NCBI GenBank assembly: GCA_001312325.1
Contig: BBDJ01000006.1
Span: 112,306-176,305 of the forward strand
DNA length: 64,000 bases
Source of the DNA: Lysinibacillus pakistanensis
GTDB lineage: Bacteria > Bacillota > Bacilli > Bacillales_A > Planococcaceae
Direction: 5' to 3'
The translations under genes and the position numbers were made by a program. The notes under the pieces are model-generated. The model was not told the DNA's origin. It did no database searches and saw nothing but the letters and a program-made list of their open reading frames with translations. Below are positions 9,446 through 20,070 of this stretch, piece by piece (position 1 is the stretch's first letter; the number at the start of each line of letters is the position of its first letter).

Positions 9446-10872
9446 ATGAAATTTGCAATGAGTTTTTTTTCAGTACTTGCTTTAATTATTACAGGTATAA
9501 TTTTTTTTCCAGTATCATGCATATTCTTCTGACTTAGAGACTGGTAATGGTGATTTTCTTTACTCACAAGAGATAGAAATTTTCTATCGCGAAAATAGCT
9601 TAGATATAAGGCAGCATTTTAAAAATCTTCCTGATCAAAAGGTGAAAATTAAGTGGCCAGAAAATGCCATTAACCTTAGCTGCTTTATGGAAACTGAAAA
9701 AAGCTGTGATCGTTTATCAGATGAAGCTTCCTACTTTGCTAAGGGAGAAATAAAATCCCAATCTGTTTCATACATAATTCCAATTGAGGGTGGCTTAAAA
9801 GATAAAATGCTTATCCAAAATGTTTTAGCCACATTATTAAATGGTGAAGCTACTTATTCGATTGTCCATATTTCCACAGATAGTAAAATTGCTGGTCAAT
9901 GGATTACAGGTTTACCTTTAATTGGACAGCAACAGCTAGCACTTGTTAACTATACAATGTTTAGTGGGAATGGTACAATCCGTGATATTTATTGGCAATC
10001 AGCTAACCTCAAAGTTCAAGAACAAAGTCCTATTTTATCTATTTATGCACCAGGAGCTATTGCAAAGGATTTTTTTGAAATCATTGGAAAATTTACAGTT
10101 TTTAAATGACCAGCATATTGCGATTATTCAAGAAAAAAAATCCAATGAAAGAACATGATGATCGACTTTTATTTTTACCGACTTTAACCGCACAAGCAGT
10201 GGAGCAGGAAGTGGTGCTGTCACAAATAAAATCACAATATAAGTTCGATAATTCTCCTGAATGGTTACCAGAGGTTGTGGCATCCTATTTAGTGAAGGAT
10301 ATAATCGGCTCTGAAAAAAACAAAGGAAATCGTGGCAACATTAAAGGAATACATGACTACGGATCAGGAGGCAGCTTGGCAGGAAGCGATGAATAAACTT
10401 GGAGAACAACCAATTACTCCTGCATCAATGGATGATCTTTTAACAGCGGTTTTAGGTGCAAAAACTTCTTATTTCAAGTTAAATACTGAACAAAAGAGCG
10501 GGACATATCCATTATTTTTTTGAAGATGATCGTGATATTTATGTAAATGATGCCTTGAAAAAAGATGTTCAATTTATTCACTATGAAGGGCAATCTTTAT
10601 ATACAGCTGATACATTGTTGCCGTATCTTGGTTATAGTGCCACTGAAGGGGAAAATGGCTATTATGTAAAAAGTGAAAATCGTTCATTCAGATTCCCGAA
10701 AGAACCAGGATTCTACGTATTTAATCAACGTAGATACTCTACTATTTCAGAACCGATTATTAAAATAGCTGGCCATTATTATGTTGAAGAAGCTTGGCTC
10801 CAACGCTTATTCTTAGTAGAATTACAAAAAAATGATGGTCGTATCCAAGTAATAACACAAGGACAAGAATAA
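9446..10872 (+). CDS. Exported protein of unknown function, reconstructed from five frames
   Basis: ATG 9446 behind GGGAGGT opens with a hydrophobic signal/anchor (about residues 3-22). Five single extra bases, in runs 9501-9508, 10069-10075, 10133-10140, 10314-10320 and 10515-10521, each shift the frame by one; removing one base from each gives one continuous protein of about 473 residues ending at 10872. The frame order fits exactly at every step. The last 100 residues (YEGQSLYTADTLLPYLGY, FRFPKEP) resemble the copper-amine-oxidase-N-like stalk domain of Firmicute surface proteins, which is a weak match. No catalytic motif is seen. It precedes a strong terminator and then rsmD. Confidence 0.65.
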
Positions 10873-10874
10873 TT

Positions 10875-10913
10875 TTTTGCAGCGGAGGTTTGTCTTCCGC
10901 TGCAAAATGCTTT
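10875..10913 (+). terminator. Rho-independent terminator
   Basis: TTTTGCAGCGGA at 10875-10886 pairs perfectly with 10896-10907 around a 9-base loop, followed by TGCTTTT. It immediately follows the stop at 10872. Confidence 0.85.
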
Positions 10914-10929
10914 TATCTTGATTTAGTAG

Positions 10930-11100
10930 ATTCTTACCATGCGAAAGTGAAGCGTAAGAATACTTCCATCTCTATTGAGTGGCAAAAGATAAAGGTAATT
11001 TTTTTTCTATTCAATGGGCATGCAAACACCCGCTGAAATAGAGAAACTAAGGCACATTCTGTGAAAACGTCTGAGTCGCAGATTTTGAAGAGGAGCTTTT
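10930..11100 (+). repeat. Divergent copy of the interspersed intergenic repeat
   Basis: This gap before rsmD has CAAACACCCGCTGAAATAGAG followed by AACTAAGGCA, close to CAAACACCTACTGAAAGAAG with TTAATGCC in the 35.8 kb copy, in the same order and after a similar CTCTAT..GAG segment. The match is imperfect and was found by eye. No coding frame is supported in it. Confidence 0.4.
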
Positions 11101-11180
11101 AGAGTGAGCTCGAAAAATATAGACTCAATTAGGCTGGGGTATAATCGATATGGAAGAAGAAAGTACGGTGATTGACATAA

Positions 11181-11742
11181 ATGAGAGTTGTAGCAGGAGA
11201 AAGAAAAGGAATGCCATTAAAGGCGATTGCGGGAAATACAACGAGACCTACAACTGACAAAGTAAAGGAATCCATTTTTAATATTATTGGTCCTTTTTTT
11301 GATGGAGGGATTGCCCTCGATTTATTTGCGGGGAGCGGTGGTTTAGGCATCGAAGCTTTAAGCAGAGGTGCTGAACGAGCTATATTTATTGAAAAGGATG
11401 CTAAGGCGTTTCAGATACTACAGGACAATATAAAAAAAATGTCGGTATGAGGATTGTTCTGAGCTCTTTCGGATAGATGCTAAACGAGCTGTGAAAGCGC
11501 TATTAAAACGTGATATTACATTTAAATTAGCTTTTTTAGATCCACCTTATCACCATAAGGAATATTATGATCTAGTACAAGTACTTATCGATAATCATAA
11601 AATTCAACAAGATGGCATTATTTTGTGTGAACATGCAACAGAAGTAGAGCTACCACAAAGTTTTGGAGACTTTGTATTAAAGAGACAAGAAACATATGGC
11701 GGAACGATTATTTCTGTTTATCTTTATTCAGAGGGTGTCTAA
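11181..11742 (+). CDS. rsmD: 16S rRNA (guanine-966-N2)-methyltransferase RsmD, frame-broken
   Basis: SAM-dependent methyltransferase acting on 16S rRNA of the 30S subunit. The restored protein has 186 residues: [13 protein letters not shown], then [14 protein letters not shown], the SAM motif [15 protein letters not shown] (about 49-63) and the catalytic DPPY motif (about 117-120). An extra A in 11432-11439 separates the two halves; removing it joins NIKK to CRYEDC. Upstream ribosome signal is weak. In Bacillus it is ylbH and precedes coaD, as here. Confidence 0.92.
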
Positions 11743-12364
<622 letters not shown>

Positions 12365-12369
12365 TAAAC

Positions 12370-12405
12370 AAAGGAGATGTCAGTATTTGGGCGTCTCCTT
12401 TTTTA
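12370..12405 (+). terminator. Rho-independent terminator after coaD
   Basis: AAAGGAGATG at 12370-12379 pairs with CGTCTCCTTT at 12392-12401 (one G-U), followed by more T residues. Confidence 0.85.
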
Positions 12406-12535
12406 TATTTTATGATAGGAATGAGGCTACTCCACGATTGTGCTAAGTGAGTAGCCTAGAAAGAAAATCACTCTCAGTCCACTACATATCTTCATAATTT
12501 GGAAAAAGGAGTTCGAGAATAAAAAGATGCTTTCA

Positions 12536-13435
12536 TTATTTTAAGAAAAAAAGAGCATAAATAGTTGGCACAATGATTATGCTAAGTAGGCGGAATTTTA
12601 TATACGGCCGAACAGAAAGCTTGGCTGATTTAGCAATAACGAAAATTTGCAAATGTATACTAATGCTTTGCATTGTAAGTAATAGAACTACTAGCAATGG
12701 TAAATAGGAATGACTGGGAAAGGCTGTGACAGTCATTTTAAGACCATTTGTAACTTCTAGTATGGCAGCAATAGAAAGCTCAGCTGTATGGGGTAATTTT
12801 GGTATGAGTTTATCTAAGCCTTGTTGTACAATCGTTTGGATCGTAGTGAAAAATATAATGGTTGTTCCAACTAAAAGAATCGTTGGTGCTGTCTCTTTAA
12901 TGCTTTCTGAGAAAGGTGCTGAATATAAAGGCGTATTATGAATAGAAATGCTAGGAAGATCAGATTTTCGGAATAAAAAATAACCAGTTATTAAACAACA
13001 AATATTAAAGCTATGTAGTAAACATAAAAACAGCCAGCCAAACGTATTACTGTGTAACAAATCAAGGCTTACAAAACCTAGCACAAAAAGCGGACTTGGT
13101 GCATGACAGACTGCTAGTAAAAAAATTGGCTTCTTTAGGATGAAGCTGCCCACTGTTTTTAGATAAACAATTGTTGTTGCACCAGTAGGATAACCACCAA
13201 GTGCGCTAATAATATAGGCTTGTACGTATAGTGAGGCTCTTTTGGTCTTTGTTCGCATAGGAGCCGTTAAACGTAGTAGCCATTGCGTTAAAATTAAATA
13301 AGGTAATAAATACGGGAAAAGCGCATCCATAAATAGAGTTAAACCTAAGTCGGTACCATGATGAGCTGTTTGTGGGAATAGCAAGAGTAATAGAATAAGA
13401 ACTATGCAAAGCGCTATTTGAATTGTGGCATACAT
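12536..13435 (-). CDS. ylbJ: YlbJ-like sporulation integral membrane protein
   Basis: A 299-residue polytopic protein with about eight hydrophobic segments and the nucleoside-recognition (Gate) domain pattern, including AYIISALGGYPTGA and a second half with ETAPTILLVG. I prefer ATG 13435 (MYATIQIALC) because the protein then opens with a membrane helix; an in-frame TTG at 13489 would add 18 polar residues. YlbJ is needed for spore cortex formation in B. subtilis. Position after coaD is conserved, but the gene is inverted relative to coaD and ylbL. Confidence 0.75.
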   Translation of the reverse strand: MYATIQIALCIVLILLLLLFPQTAHHGTDLGLTLFMDALFPYLLPYLILTQWLLRLTAPMRTKTKRASLYVQAYIISALGGYPTGATTIVYLKTVGSFILKKPIFLLAVCHAPSPLFVLGFVSLDLLHSNTFGWLFLCLLHSFNICCLITGYFLFRKSDLPSISIHNTPLYSAPFSESIKETAPTILLVGTTIIFFTTIQTIVQQGLDKLIPKLPHTAELSIAAILEVTNGLKMTVTAFPSHSYLPLLVVLLLTMQSISIHLQIFVIAKSAKLSVRPYIKFRLLSIIIVPTIYALFFLK

Positions 13436-13553
13436 GTTATCATCTCGTTTCAACTTTTTGTCATTCACATAGGCAAATGCTAAAATCAATATATGTAAAA
13501 AAAGGCAAAAACATGAACGTATGGTTTTGCGAGCGTCCTAGGAGGTGTTCCGA

Positions 13554-14601
13554 ATGAAGAAAAAAATAAGTATTTATGTAGTGTTATTAGTCGTTATTTG
13601 TTTTTTTATGTTATACCGACTAGACGCCTATATTATGAAGCCTGGAAGTGCTTATGATGTCAGTAAATTTGTTACAGTAGAAAACAATCATACTGAAAAC
13701 AAAGGGTCTATGAGTTTAATGACAGTAGCTATGCAGCAAGCGACCCCTTTTTCGTATCTTTGGGCTAAAACTCAAAAATATCAAAAACTAATGGATATTA
13801 ACCAGGTGCGAAATCCATTAGAAGATGAAGAAGAATATAATGTTCGACAGCTTAAATTAATGTCTGACTCCCAGTTCAATGCAAAGTATATTGCCTTCCA
13901 GAAAGCGGGACTTCAAACAACAATACATTTCGATGGAGTCTTTGTTTTAAATGTTCTGGATGGTGGTGCTTCAGACGGCCTTTTAAAAGCAGGAGACGAA
14001 ATTATTGAAGTGGATGGACATAAAATTAGTAATCAGCAAATGCTAGTAGATCTTTTGAAGCCTAAAGAGCTTGGAGACAAAGCAACAGTTAGATTTATAC
14101 GTAATAAAAATGAACAAGAGGTTACTATTACATTAAAGGAAATTCCTAGAGCCGAGGAAAAAAAGAGCTGGTTTAGGTATTTCGTACGCAGAAAGTAAAT
14201 CAATTGAAACAAATCCAAAAGTGACAATGAAGACAGAGGATATTGGTGGACCATCTGCGGGTCTCATGTTTACACTTGAAATTTTAGATCAACTGCTTAA
14301 AGAGGATTTAACCAAAGGCTATGCTGTAGCAGGCACAGGAGAAATGTTGGTTGATGGCTCAGTTGGAAGGATTGGAGGAATAGACTATAAAGTCATCGCT
14401 GCTGATCGAGATGGTATGGAAATTTTCTTTGCGCCAGATGATGAAATTTCTCCAGAACTGAAGGCGAAACATCCTGAATTGGAATCAAATTATGCCACAG
14501 CAGTAAAAACGGCTAAAGAAATTGGTACAAAAATGAAAATAGTACCTGTTAAAACGGTAGATGATGCCATAAATTATTTAAAACAGTTACAGCCCAAATA
14601 A
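13554..14601 (+). CDS. ylbL: PDZ and Lon-type (S16) protease domain protein YlbL, frame-broken
   Basis: Membrane-anchored serine protease, restored length 348. ATG 13554 follows GGAGGTG. An N-terminal helix (about residues 5-22) anchors an extracytoplasmic PDZ domain (about 125-195, GVFVLNVLDGG then AGDEIIEVDG) and an S16 catalytic domain with Ser in GGPSAGLMF and the Lys in GGIDYKVIAA. One extra A in 14158-14164 breaks it; removal gives EEKRAGLGISYAES. Homologues contribute to DNA-damage checkpoint recovery in B. subtilis. It converges on tmcAL across a shared terminator. Confidence 0.9.
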
Positions 14602-14633
14602 AAAAGGATGCTAGAAACTTCTGGCATCCTTTT
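14602..14633. terminator. Bidirectional terminator between ylbL and tmcAL
   Basis: AAAAGGATGC at 14602-14611 pairs with GCATCCTTTT at 14624-14633, extended by three inner pairs, loop AAACTT. A and T tracts on the two sides suit both convergent genes. Confidence 0.88.
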
Positions 14634-14646
14634 ATAGTGAATAGAT

Positions 14647-15861
14647 TTAGAAACGAATCGGTGGTGTTTGATAATCTTTAGGTAGACTTTGTTCCATATT
14701 TCCAGTTTCGATGCTGAGATTGTAAATCTCTGCGGCATGAATATCTATAGTAAGCATAGCATCTTTCGTAGCTGCAACTCGGCTGATTAATGGTAAAGAG
14801 ATGTCTTTTTTTATACTTCCCTAAATAAGCCTGCCCTTTCATACTCATACCAAGTAAACGAATATAGGATGGAGTAACACTGTTGTGTAATTGTTCCTTA
14901 CTAAATCCAGTATAAATATGAGTAAGCATGCGCTGAAGTCGCGTCCATGTATAGCGCTTTGATTTTATTTTTTTCCATAAAGCTGCTAAAGGAATGACTT
15001 GTTTTGGCTGCCTTAATAAGAGCATTCTCAATACCTTCAGTTACTTTAGCATAGTGATTCAATTCGCTAGGTGTATGTCGAATAAGCGTAAACTGTAAGA
15101 ATGGCCAGAAAGTTTCCCAACTAGCAAATTTACCATACTGACGATACCAATTAGCTAAATAATCAAAAGATGTCTTTGGAAGAACATCTTGTACCTGCTG
15201 AAGTTTACAGGATGTTGCTAAAGCCTGGCGTATTCCCGTCGCACTTGCGATGGATGCACCCTCCTGTAAAGCATCATGGTATCCTGCTGCAATTCGTGGA
15301 ATAGTCATTGGTTTAATATCACTATCTAAGGTTTTGGCAGCTTCAATATAATGAAAGCCGAGTATATTATTAGGCTGTGATAAATCAATGTATGTAGCAG
15401 GGAACTTTTGAGAAAGCTGTTTATAGGCATAATGTAAGCTTTTAGGATAGCTTGCACCTGTTGTAAGGCTTTCTTTAATAAGTGCGTTGTATTCCTCCTG
15501 ATGTCCGTGAATAAGCTCAAATGTGTCCAAAAAGGGTTGTATGGCACCGTCTTCACTACCAAATGCAAAAGATTCACAGCCAACTGCAGTTAATAATGCA
15601 ATGGCTCCTTTAGCGAAATCAGCTGCAGGTGCGGTACTATAAACATAAGGTAGCTCGATGACAATATCTACGCCACCAGCGAGTGCCATTTTTGTACGTG
15701 TCCATTTATCGACCATGGCTGGTTCACCACGTTGTAAAAATGAACCACTCATTACAGCGATGACAAGGTCTGCTTGTGCTACTTTTTTTTGCCTGTTCTA
15801 AATGATAAGCATGTCCATTGTGAAAAGGGTTGTATTCAACTACTACGCCAACTGCTTTCAT
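14647..15861 (-). CDS. tmcAL: tRNA(Met) cytidine acetate ligase TmcAL, frame-broken
   Basis: ATP-dependent enzyme that makes N4-acetylcytidine at the elongator tRNA(Met) wobble base using acetate (formerly ylbM). Restored length 403. The N-terminus [20 protein letters not shown] carries the nucleotidyltransferase HxGH motif, followed by [11 protein letters not shown]. Three extra bases break it, in plus-strand T runs 15783-15790, 14968-14974 and 14806-14812; correction gives a continuous protein ending TPPIRF. The C-terminal part lies in two shifted frames and would look like junk if not corrected. Confidence 0.9.
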
Positions 15862-16043
15862 GTCAAGCCCCCATCTATTTTTTACTTTTTGTTTATAGTA
15901 ACCAAACGAGTACTAAATAAAGAAATTACATGTATTATAGTATATAATTATAGTGAGGTTTCATAGTGGTGACAAGAAATTATCTTGACATCTATTTTTA
16001 CACATTATATAATCAACAGTGTTGTCTCGAGGTGATTAAACGA

Positions 16044-16578
16044 ATGAAATGGTCAATTCATCAATTATCTAAATACCGCCAAAACGGGATGCCGATTGAC
16101 ACCTATGTCCAATTGGACGAGGTGATGGAGCGAAACCAGGATATTCGAGCAATTTCGCCCGTTCATGTAAAAGGGCTATGTACTTTTGGTGCATCGCAAA
16201 TGACATGTCAGTTAACTGTGACGGCGACGTTGACACTACCATGTGCACGCACGTGGGAGGACGTTGAGTTTCCTATCGAAGTTGAGACAGTTGAGATTTT
16301 CAGCTGGATTGAAGAAGAAAAACGAGGGGAAGATGACGGAGACATTCACTATATTGATGGTGAAGTCATCGACATGAAGCCGGTTATTGAAGAACTTATT
16401 CTTCTTGAGGTACCTTTGCAAGTATTCAAAGAGAATACCGAAGGACAAGTGCAAGGTGGGAAAGACTGGTCTTACGCAACAGATGAAGACGTTGAGCTAC
16501 ACAAAAAAAGCTGATAAGCAAAAAGTGGATCCAAGACTAGCTGCTTTAGCTAAGTATTTTGATCAAACAGACGAATAG
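16044..16578 (+). CDS. ylbN: DUF177 (YceD/YlbN) family protein, frame-broken
   Basis: Restored 177-residue acidic protein of the DUF177 family, encoded before rpmF across bacteria and linked to 23S rRNA accumulation. ATG 16044 follows GAGGTGATT and gives MKWSIHQLSKY. Family features are the central VKGLCTFGASQMTCQLTVTA segment and the Asp/Glu-rich end, finishing KVDPRLAALAKYFDQ. One extra A in 16503-16509 shifts the tail. An in-frame upstream ATG at 15966 adds unconserved residues and was rejected. It lies 24 bases before rpmF, so one operon is likely. Confidence 0.9.
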
Positions 16579-16602
16579 ACGATCTGTAAGGAGGTGCCAT
16601 CA

Positions 16603-16776
16603 ATGGCTGTACCATTTAGAAGAACTTCTAAAACTGCAAAAAGAAAGCGTCGTACGCATTTCAAACTATCTGTACCTGGTATGGTAGCTTGCCCAAACTG
16701 TGGTGAAGCAAAATTATCACACCGTGTTTGCAAAGCTTGCGGACATTACAAAGGTAAAGAAGTAGTAAGCAAATAA
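16603..16776 (+). CDS. rpmF: 50S ribosomal protein L32
   Basis: Intact 57-residue ribosomal protein starting at ATG 16603 behind AAGGAGGTG. It begins [19 protein letters not shown] and has a complete zinc ribbon, CPNC and CKAC. The normal spacing to ylbN and the terminator just after it mark the end of the ylbN-rpmF operon. Confidence 0.97.
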   Translation: MAVPFRRTSKTAKRKRRTHFKLSVPGMVACPNCGEAKLSHRVCKACGHYKGKEVVSK

Positions 16777-16794
16777 TTCAGTGTTTGCTCACTT

Positions 16795-16838
16795 AAAAGG
16801 CTAGTAGAGAGACCATGGCTCTTTACTAGCCTTTTTGT
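16795..16838 (+). terminator. Rho-independent terminator after rpmF
   Basis: AAAAGGCTAGTA at 16795-16806 pairs with 16824-16835, followed by T; several further pairs form within the loop. Confidence 0.9.
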
Positions 16839-16939
16839 ATGCTTGAAGAGACGGAATATTTCGTCAAAACTAAAAAGATATATAGTGCTATAATAATTGT
16901 GTGATACAATTTATTCATTGGGACAAAGGGGGAAATAGT

Positions 16940-17708
16940 ATGGCATATACAATTGACAATAATGAAGGCATTATGACTTTTACCATTCATCGTGAAGAAA
17001 AGCGAAATGCGGTCAATGACGAGGTTATGGATGGCCTACAAGAAGTAATTACATATATCCGAAACCATGATAATGTTCGTTTTTTTAGTTGTAACTGGTG
17101 CAGGGGATAAATCATTTTGCTCAGGTGGGGATTTATCGGAATTCCATTCGCTTGAAACAGAGGATGAAGCCTTTGGAATGCTAAGTAAAATGGGAAAAAT
17201 ATTGTATGATCTCGCAACATTACCTGTACCTACAATTGCTTTGATTAATGGAACGGCAGTTGGAGGAGGTTGTGAGATTGCAACAGCTTGTGATTTTCGT
17301 CTAGTAGCCAGTCATGCAAAATGTGGTTTTATTCAAGGGACATTAGCAATTACAAGCGGCTGGGGTGGCGGTACATACTTATTTGAACGAGGCTTACGTC
17401 ATGATCGTGCCATGAAGATGCTAGTTGATGCCAAACCTTATCCGGCGGAATTACTATATGAAATTGGATGGGCTATGCGTGTTTTTGAAGGCTCGAAGGA
17501 AGAAGCGTTAAATGATTTTATTGAACATATGCGTAAAATTCATCCTTCTGTTCATAAGGCCTATAAAGAAATTGAGCTTCGCAAGTGGCGTGAACGGAAT
17601 ATGTACGAACGTGTAATGGAGGAAGTTCGTACCTGTGCGAAGTTGTGGGAAAGTGAAGCCCATCACGAAGCGGTTAATAATTTCCTGACTAAGAAGAATA
17701 ATAATTAA
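16940..17708 (+). CDS. Enoyl-CoA hydratase/isomerase family protein, frame-broken
   Basis: Restored 255-residue crotonase-fold protein. ATG 16940 is preceded by GGGGGAAA. Features are HREEKRNAVND near the N-terminus, GAGDKSFCSGGDLSEF and the oxyanion-hole segment INGTAVGGGCEIATACDFR, then QGTLAITSGWGGGTYL where hydratases have catalytic Glu residues; here that region has T and S instead of the usual second Glu, so the reaction is uncertain. One extra T in 17080-17086 breaks it. It sits between rpmF and rsfA, a place where B. subtilis has no such gene. Confidence 0.85.
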
Positions 17709-17716
17709 TGTATAAC

Positions 17717-17755
17717 GGCAGCGATTATTGAAAAGCTTAATCGCTGTCTTTTTTT
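17717..17755 (+). terminator. Rho-independent terminator
   Basis: An 11-pair stem, 17717-17727 with 17738-17748, followed by a run of seven T. Confidence 0.88.
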
Positions 17756-17819
17756 ATTCAATGATTCTATTTTGCTCACTCTTGCATATAGTAGTAAAAA
17801 AATGCGAGGGTGATAGATT

Positions 17820-18198
17820 ATGGAATTGAAAAAAAAGAAAAGATCAATGGACAAAAGAAGACGATGAAAGACTAGCAGAAATCGTCTTGCATAATGTGCA
17901 AAATGGCAAAACACAGTTAGAAGCTTTTGAGTTAGCTGCTTCTGAACTAGGCCGTACAAAACAAGCATGTGGTTTTCGTTGGAATAAAACGTTACGCGGT
18001 CAATATAGTCAGTCACTATTAGCTGTACGAAATCAACCGCAACAGTCAATGCGAAGTCATTTGAAGCTGGCATTGACAAGTTTTGATGAATTGACAGAGG
18101 CTTATCAAACCCTTGAGATTAGACATCGTGAGCTGCAAAATGAGCATGATAAACTGGTGAAATGGCTGCAGCAAGGGTATTCTTTAATGAAAGATTAA
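17820..18198 (+). CDS. rsfA: RsfA-type prespore-specific regulator, frame-broken
   Basis: Restored 125-residue DNA-binding protein with an N-terminal Myb/SANT-like helix pattern (QWTKEDDERLAEIVL, then GRTKQACGFRWNKTLRGQY) and a C-terminal coiled coil (ELTEAYQTLEIRHRELQ). This is the layout of RsfA/YlbO regulators that tune sigma-F and sigma-G genes in the forespore. An extra A in 17829-17836, directly after the start, breaks it. ATG 17820 follows GAGGGTGAT. Which member of the family it is cannot be settled from the sequence alone. Confidence 0.85.
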
Positions 18199-18297
18199 AC
18201 ACTAGTGTAAAGTAAATGATGAAGAATATGCTTCTTTGTTTTCTGATTATGTTAGCAAACAATTATCCATATTTTATCGTAAACAATTTGTCAATCC

Positions 18298-18352
18298 TGT
18301 ATAATAGAAGAACCTGTATAGGAGGTGCCTTAGAAATTTTCTAAGGCACCTC
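18298..18352 (+). promoter_or_regulatory. -10 element followed by a perfect palindrome in the panE leader
   Basis: TGTATAAT at 18298-18305 looks like a strong -10 element. Seventeen bases later GAGGTGCCTTAGAAA (18322-18336) is followed, after one base, by its exact complement at 18338-18352. The realistic fold is a 13-pair stem with a 5-base loop. The left arm contains GGAGGTG, a Shine-Dalgarno match, buried in the stem and with no start codon behind it. There is no T tract directly after, so a plain terminator is unlikely. Confidence 0.6.
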
Positions 18353-18452
18353 GTTCTGTAAGCGGGTAAAATGAAATCATACAGCATTTTGTGGTAAAAC
18401 TGTTTACAAGGAGTTTCACATTTAAGAATGATGTGGGAGGTGTCTAAGTGTT

Positions 18453-19356
18453 GTGAAGATAGCGGTTATAGGTGCTGGTGCTGTTGGGCAGCTAATGGCA
18501 AGCTTTTTTGCTGAGTCAGGTTTAATGGTTACATTGGTATCTAAAAGGAAAGAACAGGTAGAAGAGCTACGTGCAAATCATCTAACACGAATCAATGTTG
18601 ATGGCACAAAAACTGTACAAAAAGTAGCTGCAACAACAAATTTAAAGGAGCTTCCGCAGCAAGATTTAATAGTGATAGCGGTAAAGTATGGTCAATTAAA
18701 TGAGCTTTACGAACAATTGTCATCATTATCGAAAGAAGTTCCCTTACTATTTATGCAAAATGGCTTAGCACATTTTGAGGAAGCGCTAAATTTAGCGCAA
18801 AAAAAATATAGCCTTTTGCACAGTGTCATTTGGCGCCCAACTGATAGATACGTCAACAGTACAGCATAGAGGTGTTGGTGTTTGTAAGATTGCGCTAGAA
18901 AGAGGAGCAAGTGATATATTCGATAGGCTATTACTCCTCAAAAATGATTTGTTTCCAATTCAATTGGTAGATAATGCTCAACAGATATTATTTGAGAAAG
19001 CTGTACTGAATAGCTTGATTAATCCGTTAACAGCTGTTTTGCAAGTGAAAAATGGAGAGTTAGTCACAAATAAACAAGCATTTTTAATCATGCAAACCAT
19101 CTATCAAGAGCTAATGGAGGCTTTTGAAGAAATAGAAGAAACGATACCCTTTTCTAAAGTTATTGATTTATGTGAACAAACAGCAAATAATACATCTTCC
19201 ATGCTGTCAGATCGTATACAAGGGAGAAAAAGCGAAATTGATACAATTGTTGGAGTACTGCTCAATAAGGCTTTAATAAAAGGTCATCATTTGCCAACCT
19301 TGCGTACTTTATATCACCAAGTACTTGCAATTGAAGAGTGTGGTGAAAGAAGTTGA
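18453..19356 (+). CDS. panE: 2-dehydropantoate 2-reductase (ketopantoate reductase), frame-broken
   Basis: NADPH-dependent enzyme of pantothenate synthesis, restored length 300. GTG 18453 follows GGGAGG and gives VKIAVIGAGAVGQLMA, the Rossmann dinucleotide motif. The Lys in VIAVKYGQ and the QNG segment fit the active site, and NSLINPLTAVLQVKNGEL is typical of the C-terminal helical domain. An extra A in 18799-18806 separates the halves; correction gives AQKNIAFCTVSFGAQL. In B. subtilis the equivalent ylbQ lies nearby in the same order. The stop overlaps the next gene's start. Confidence 0.88.
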
Positions 19357-19750
19357 AAGATTTTTTTACATATTGTGATTAGTGTCATTATTTTTTTGCC
19401 CAATTCTTCTATTTATGATTGTTTATTTAATTGGTAGAAAGGTAAAAATCCGAGGTACACATGCTTTTGGGGCTGCTTCTGATGTAACAACATTTTGTTT
19501 ATTTTTTTTCAGTGCCGTTAGCTATCGGTGTTCTATGGGGTGTTAATGTTGGTGTGCTTTTAGTCATGCTAGCACTGACGATGGCTATGATTTTTACATA
19601 TATTGATTGGCGAACAAAAAAAAGAAATTGAAGTGAAGCATTGCTGAAAAAATTTGGCGCTTTCAATTTTTAGTACTAAGTACTGCCTATGTTGTTATTT
19701 GTGTTGTTGGAATAATTCAATCCGTTATAGAATATTTACAGGCTGTCTAA
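19353..19750 (+). CDS. DUF3397 membrane protein, frame-broken
   Basis: A 130-residue protein with four hydrophobic helices that appears only after five corrections: extra T in 19361-19367, 19391-19397 and 19502-19509, extra A in 19616-19623, and one extra T near 19638-19640. TTG 19353 overlaps the panE stop (TTGA). The restored protein opens LKDFLHIVISVIIFCPILLFM and ends VIEYLQAV. DUF3397 proteins commonly lie between panE and bshC in Bacillales, which supports the call. Function unknown. Confidence 0.7.
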
Positions 19751-20070
19751 GCATTTTCTTTTCATGTTGAAGCCATAAGCGTTAAAATAATAACATTAAA
19801 ATGTTTCTATAAAATTAACTCTTTATAAGTAATAGGTTGGGAAATACTAAATATTTGCGGTGTAAAAAATGTAAGTACATGTCTGGCGAGGATTTTGATT
19901 CTTTATGTGCTTAGCAGAGCAGATTGAATAGAGTATTTTCTTACTATTTGTTGAGAATTGTCATTTTAAATAATCGTTCTAGGATAAAACGCATAGTATT
20001 AATGGAACTTATTTTTTTCAATTTGCTTATTAAGAGTATGATGATTTAGTGAGTAGAGGAGTTTATGTTA
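19751..20070 (+). other. Intergenic region before bshC
   Basis: About 320 AT-rich bases. The only coding-like stretch is 19855-19914, a 19-codon frame (LRCKKCKYMSGEDFDSLCA) with a Cys-x-x-Cys pair but no ribosome site. The bshC ribosome site AGAGGAG is at 20055-20061. I see no terminator for the panE unit and no clear promoter. Confidence 0.35.

Noticed and set aside
20065..20070. ATG 20065 as bshC start
   Set aside because: It is only three bases from AGAGGAG, whereas ATG 20071 has normal spacing.
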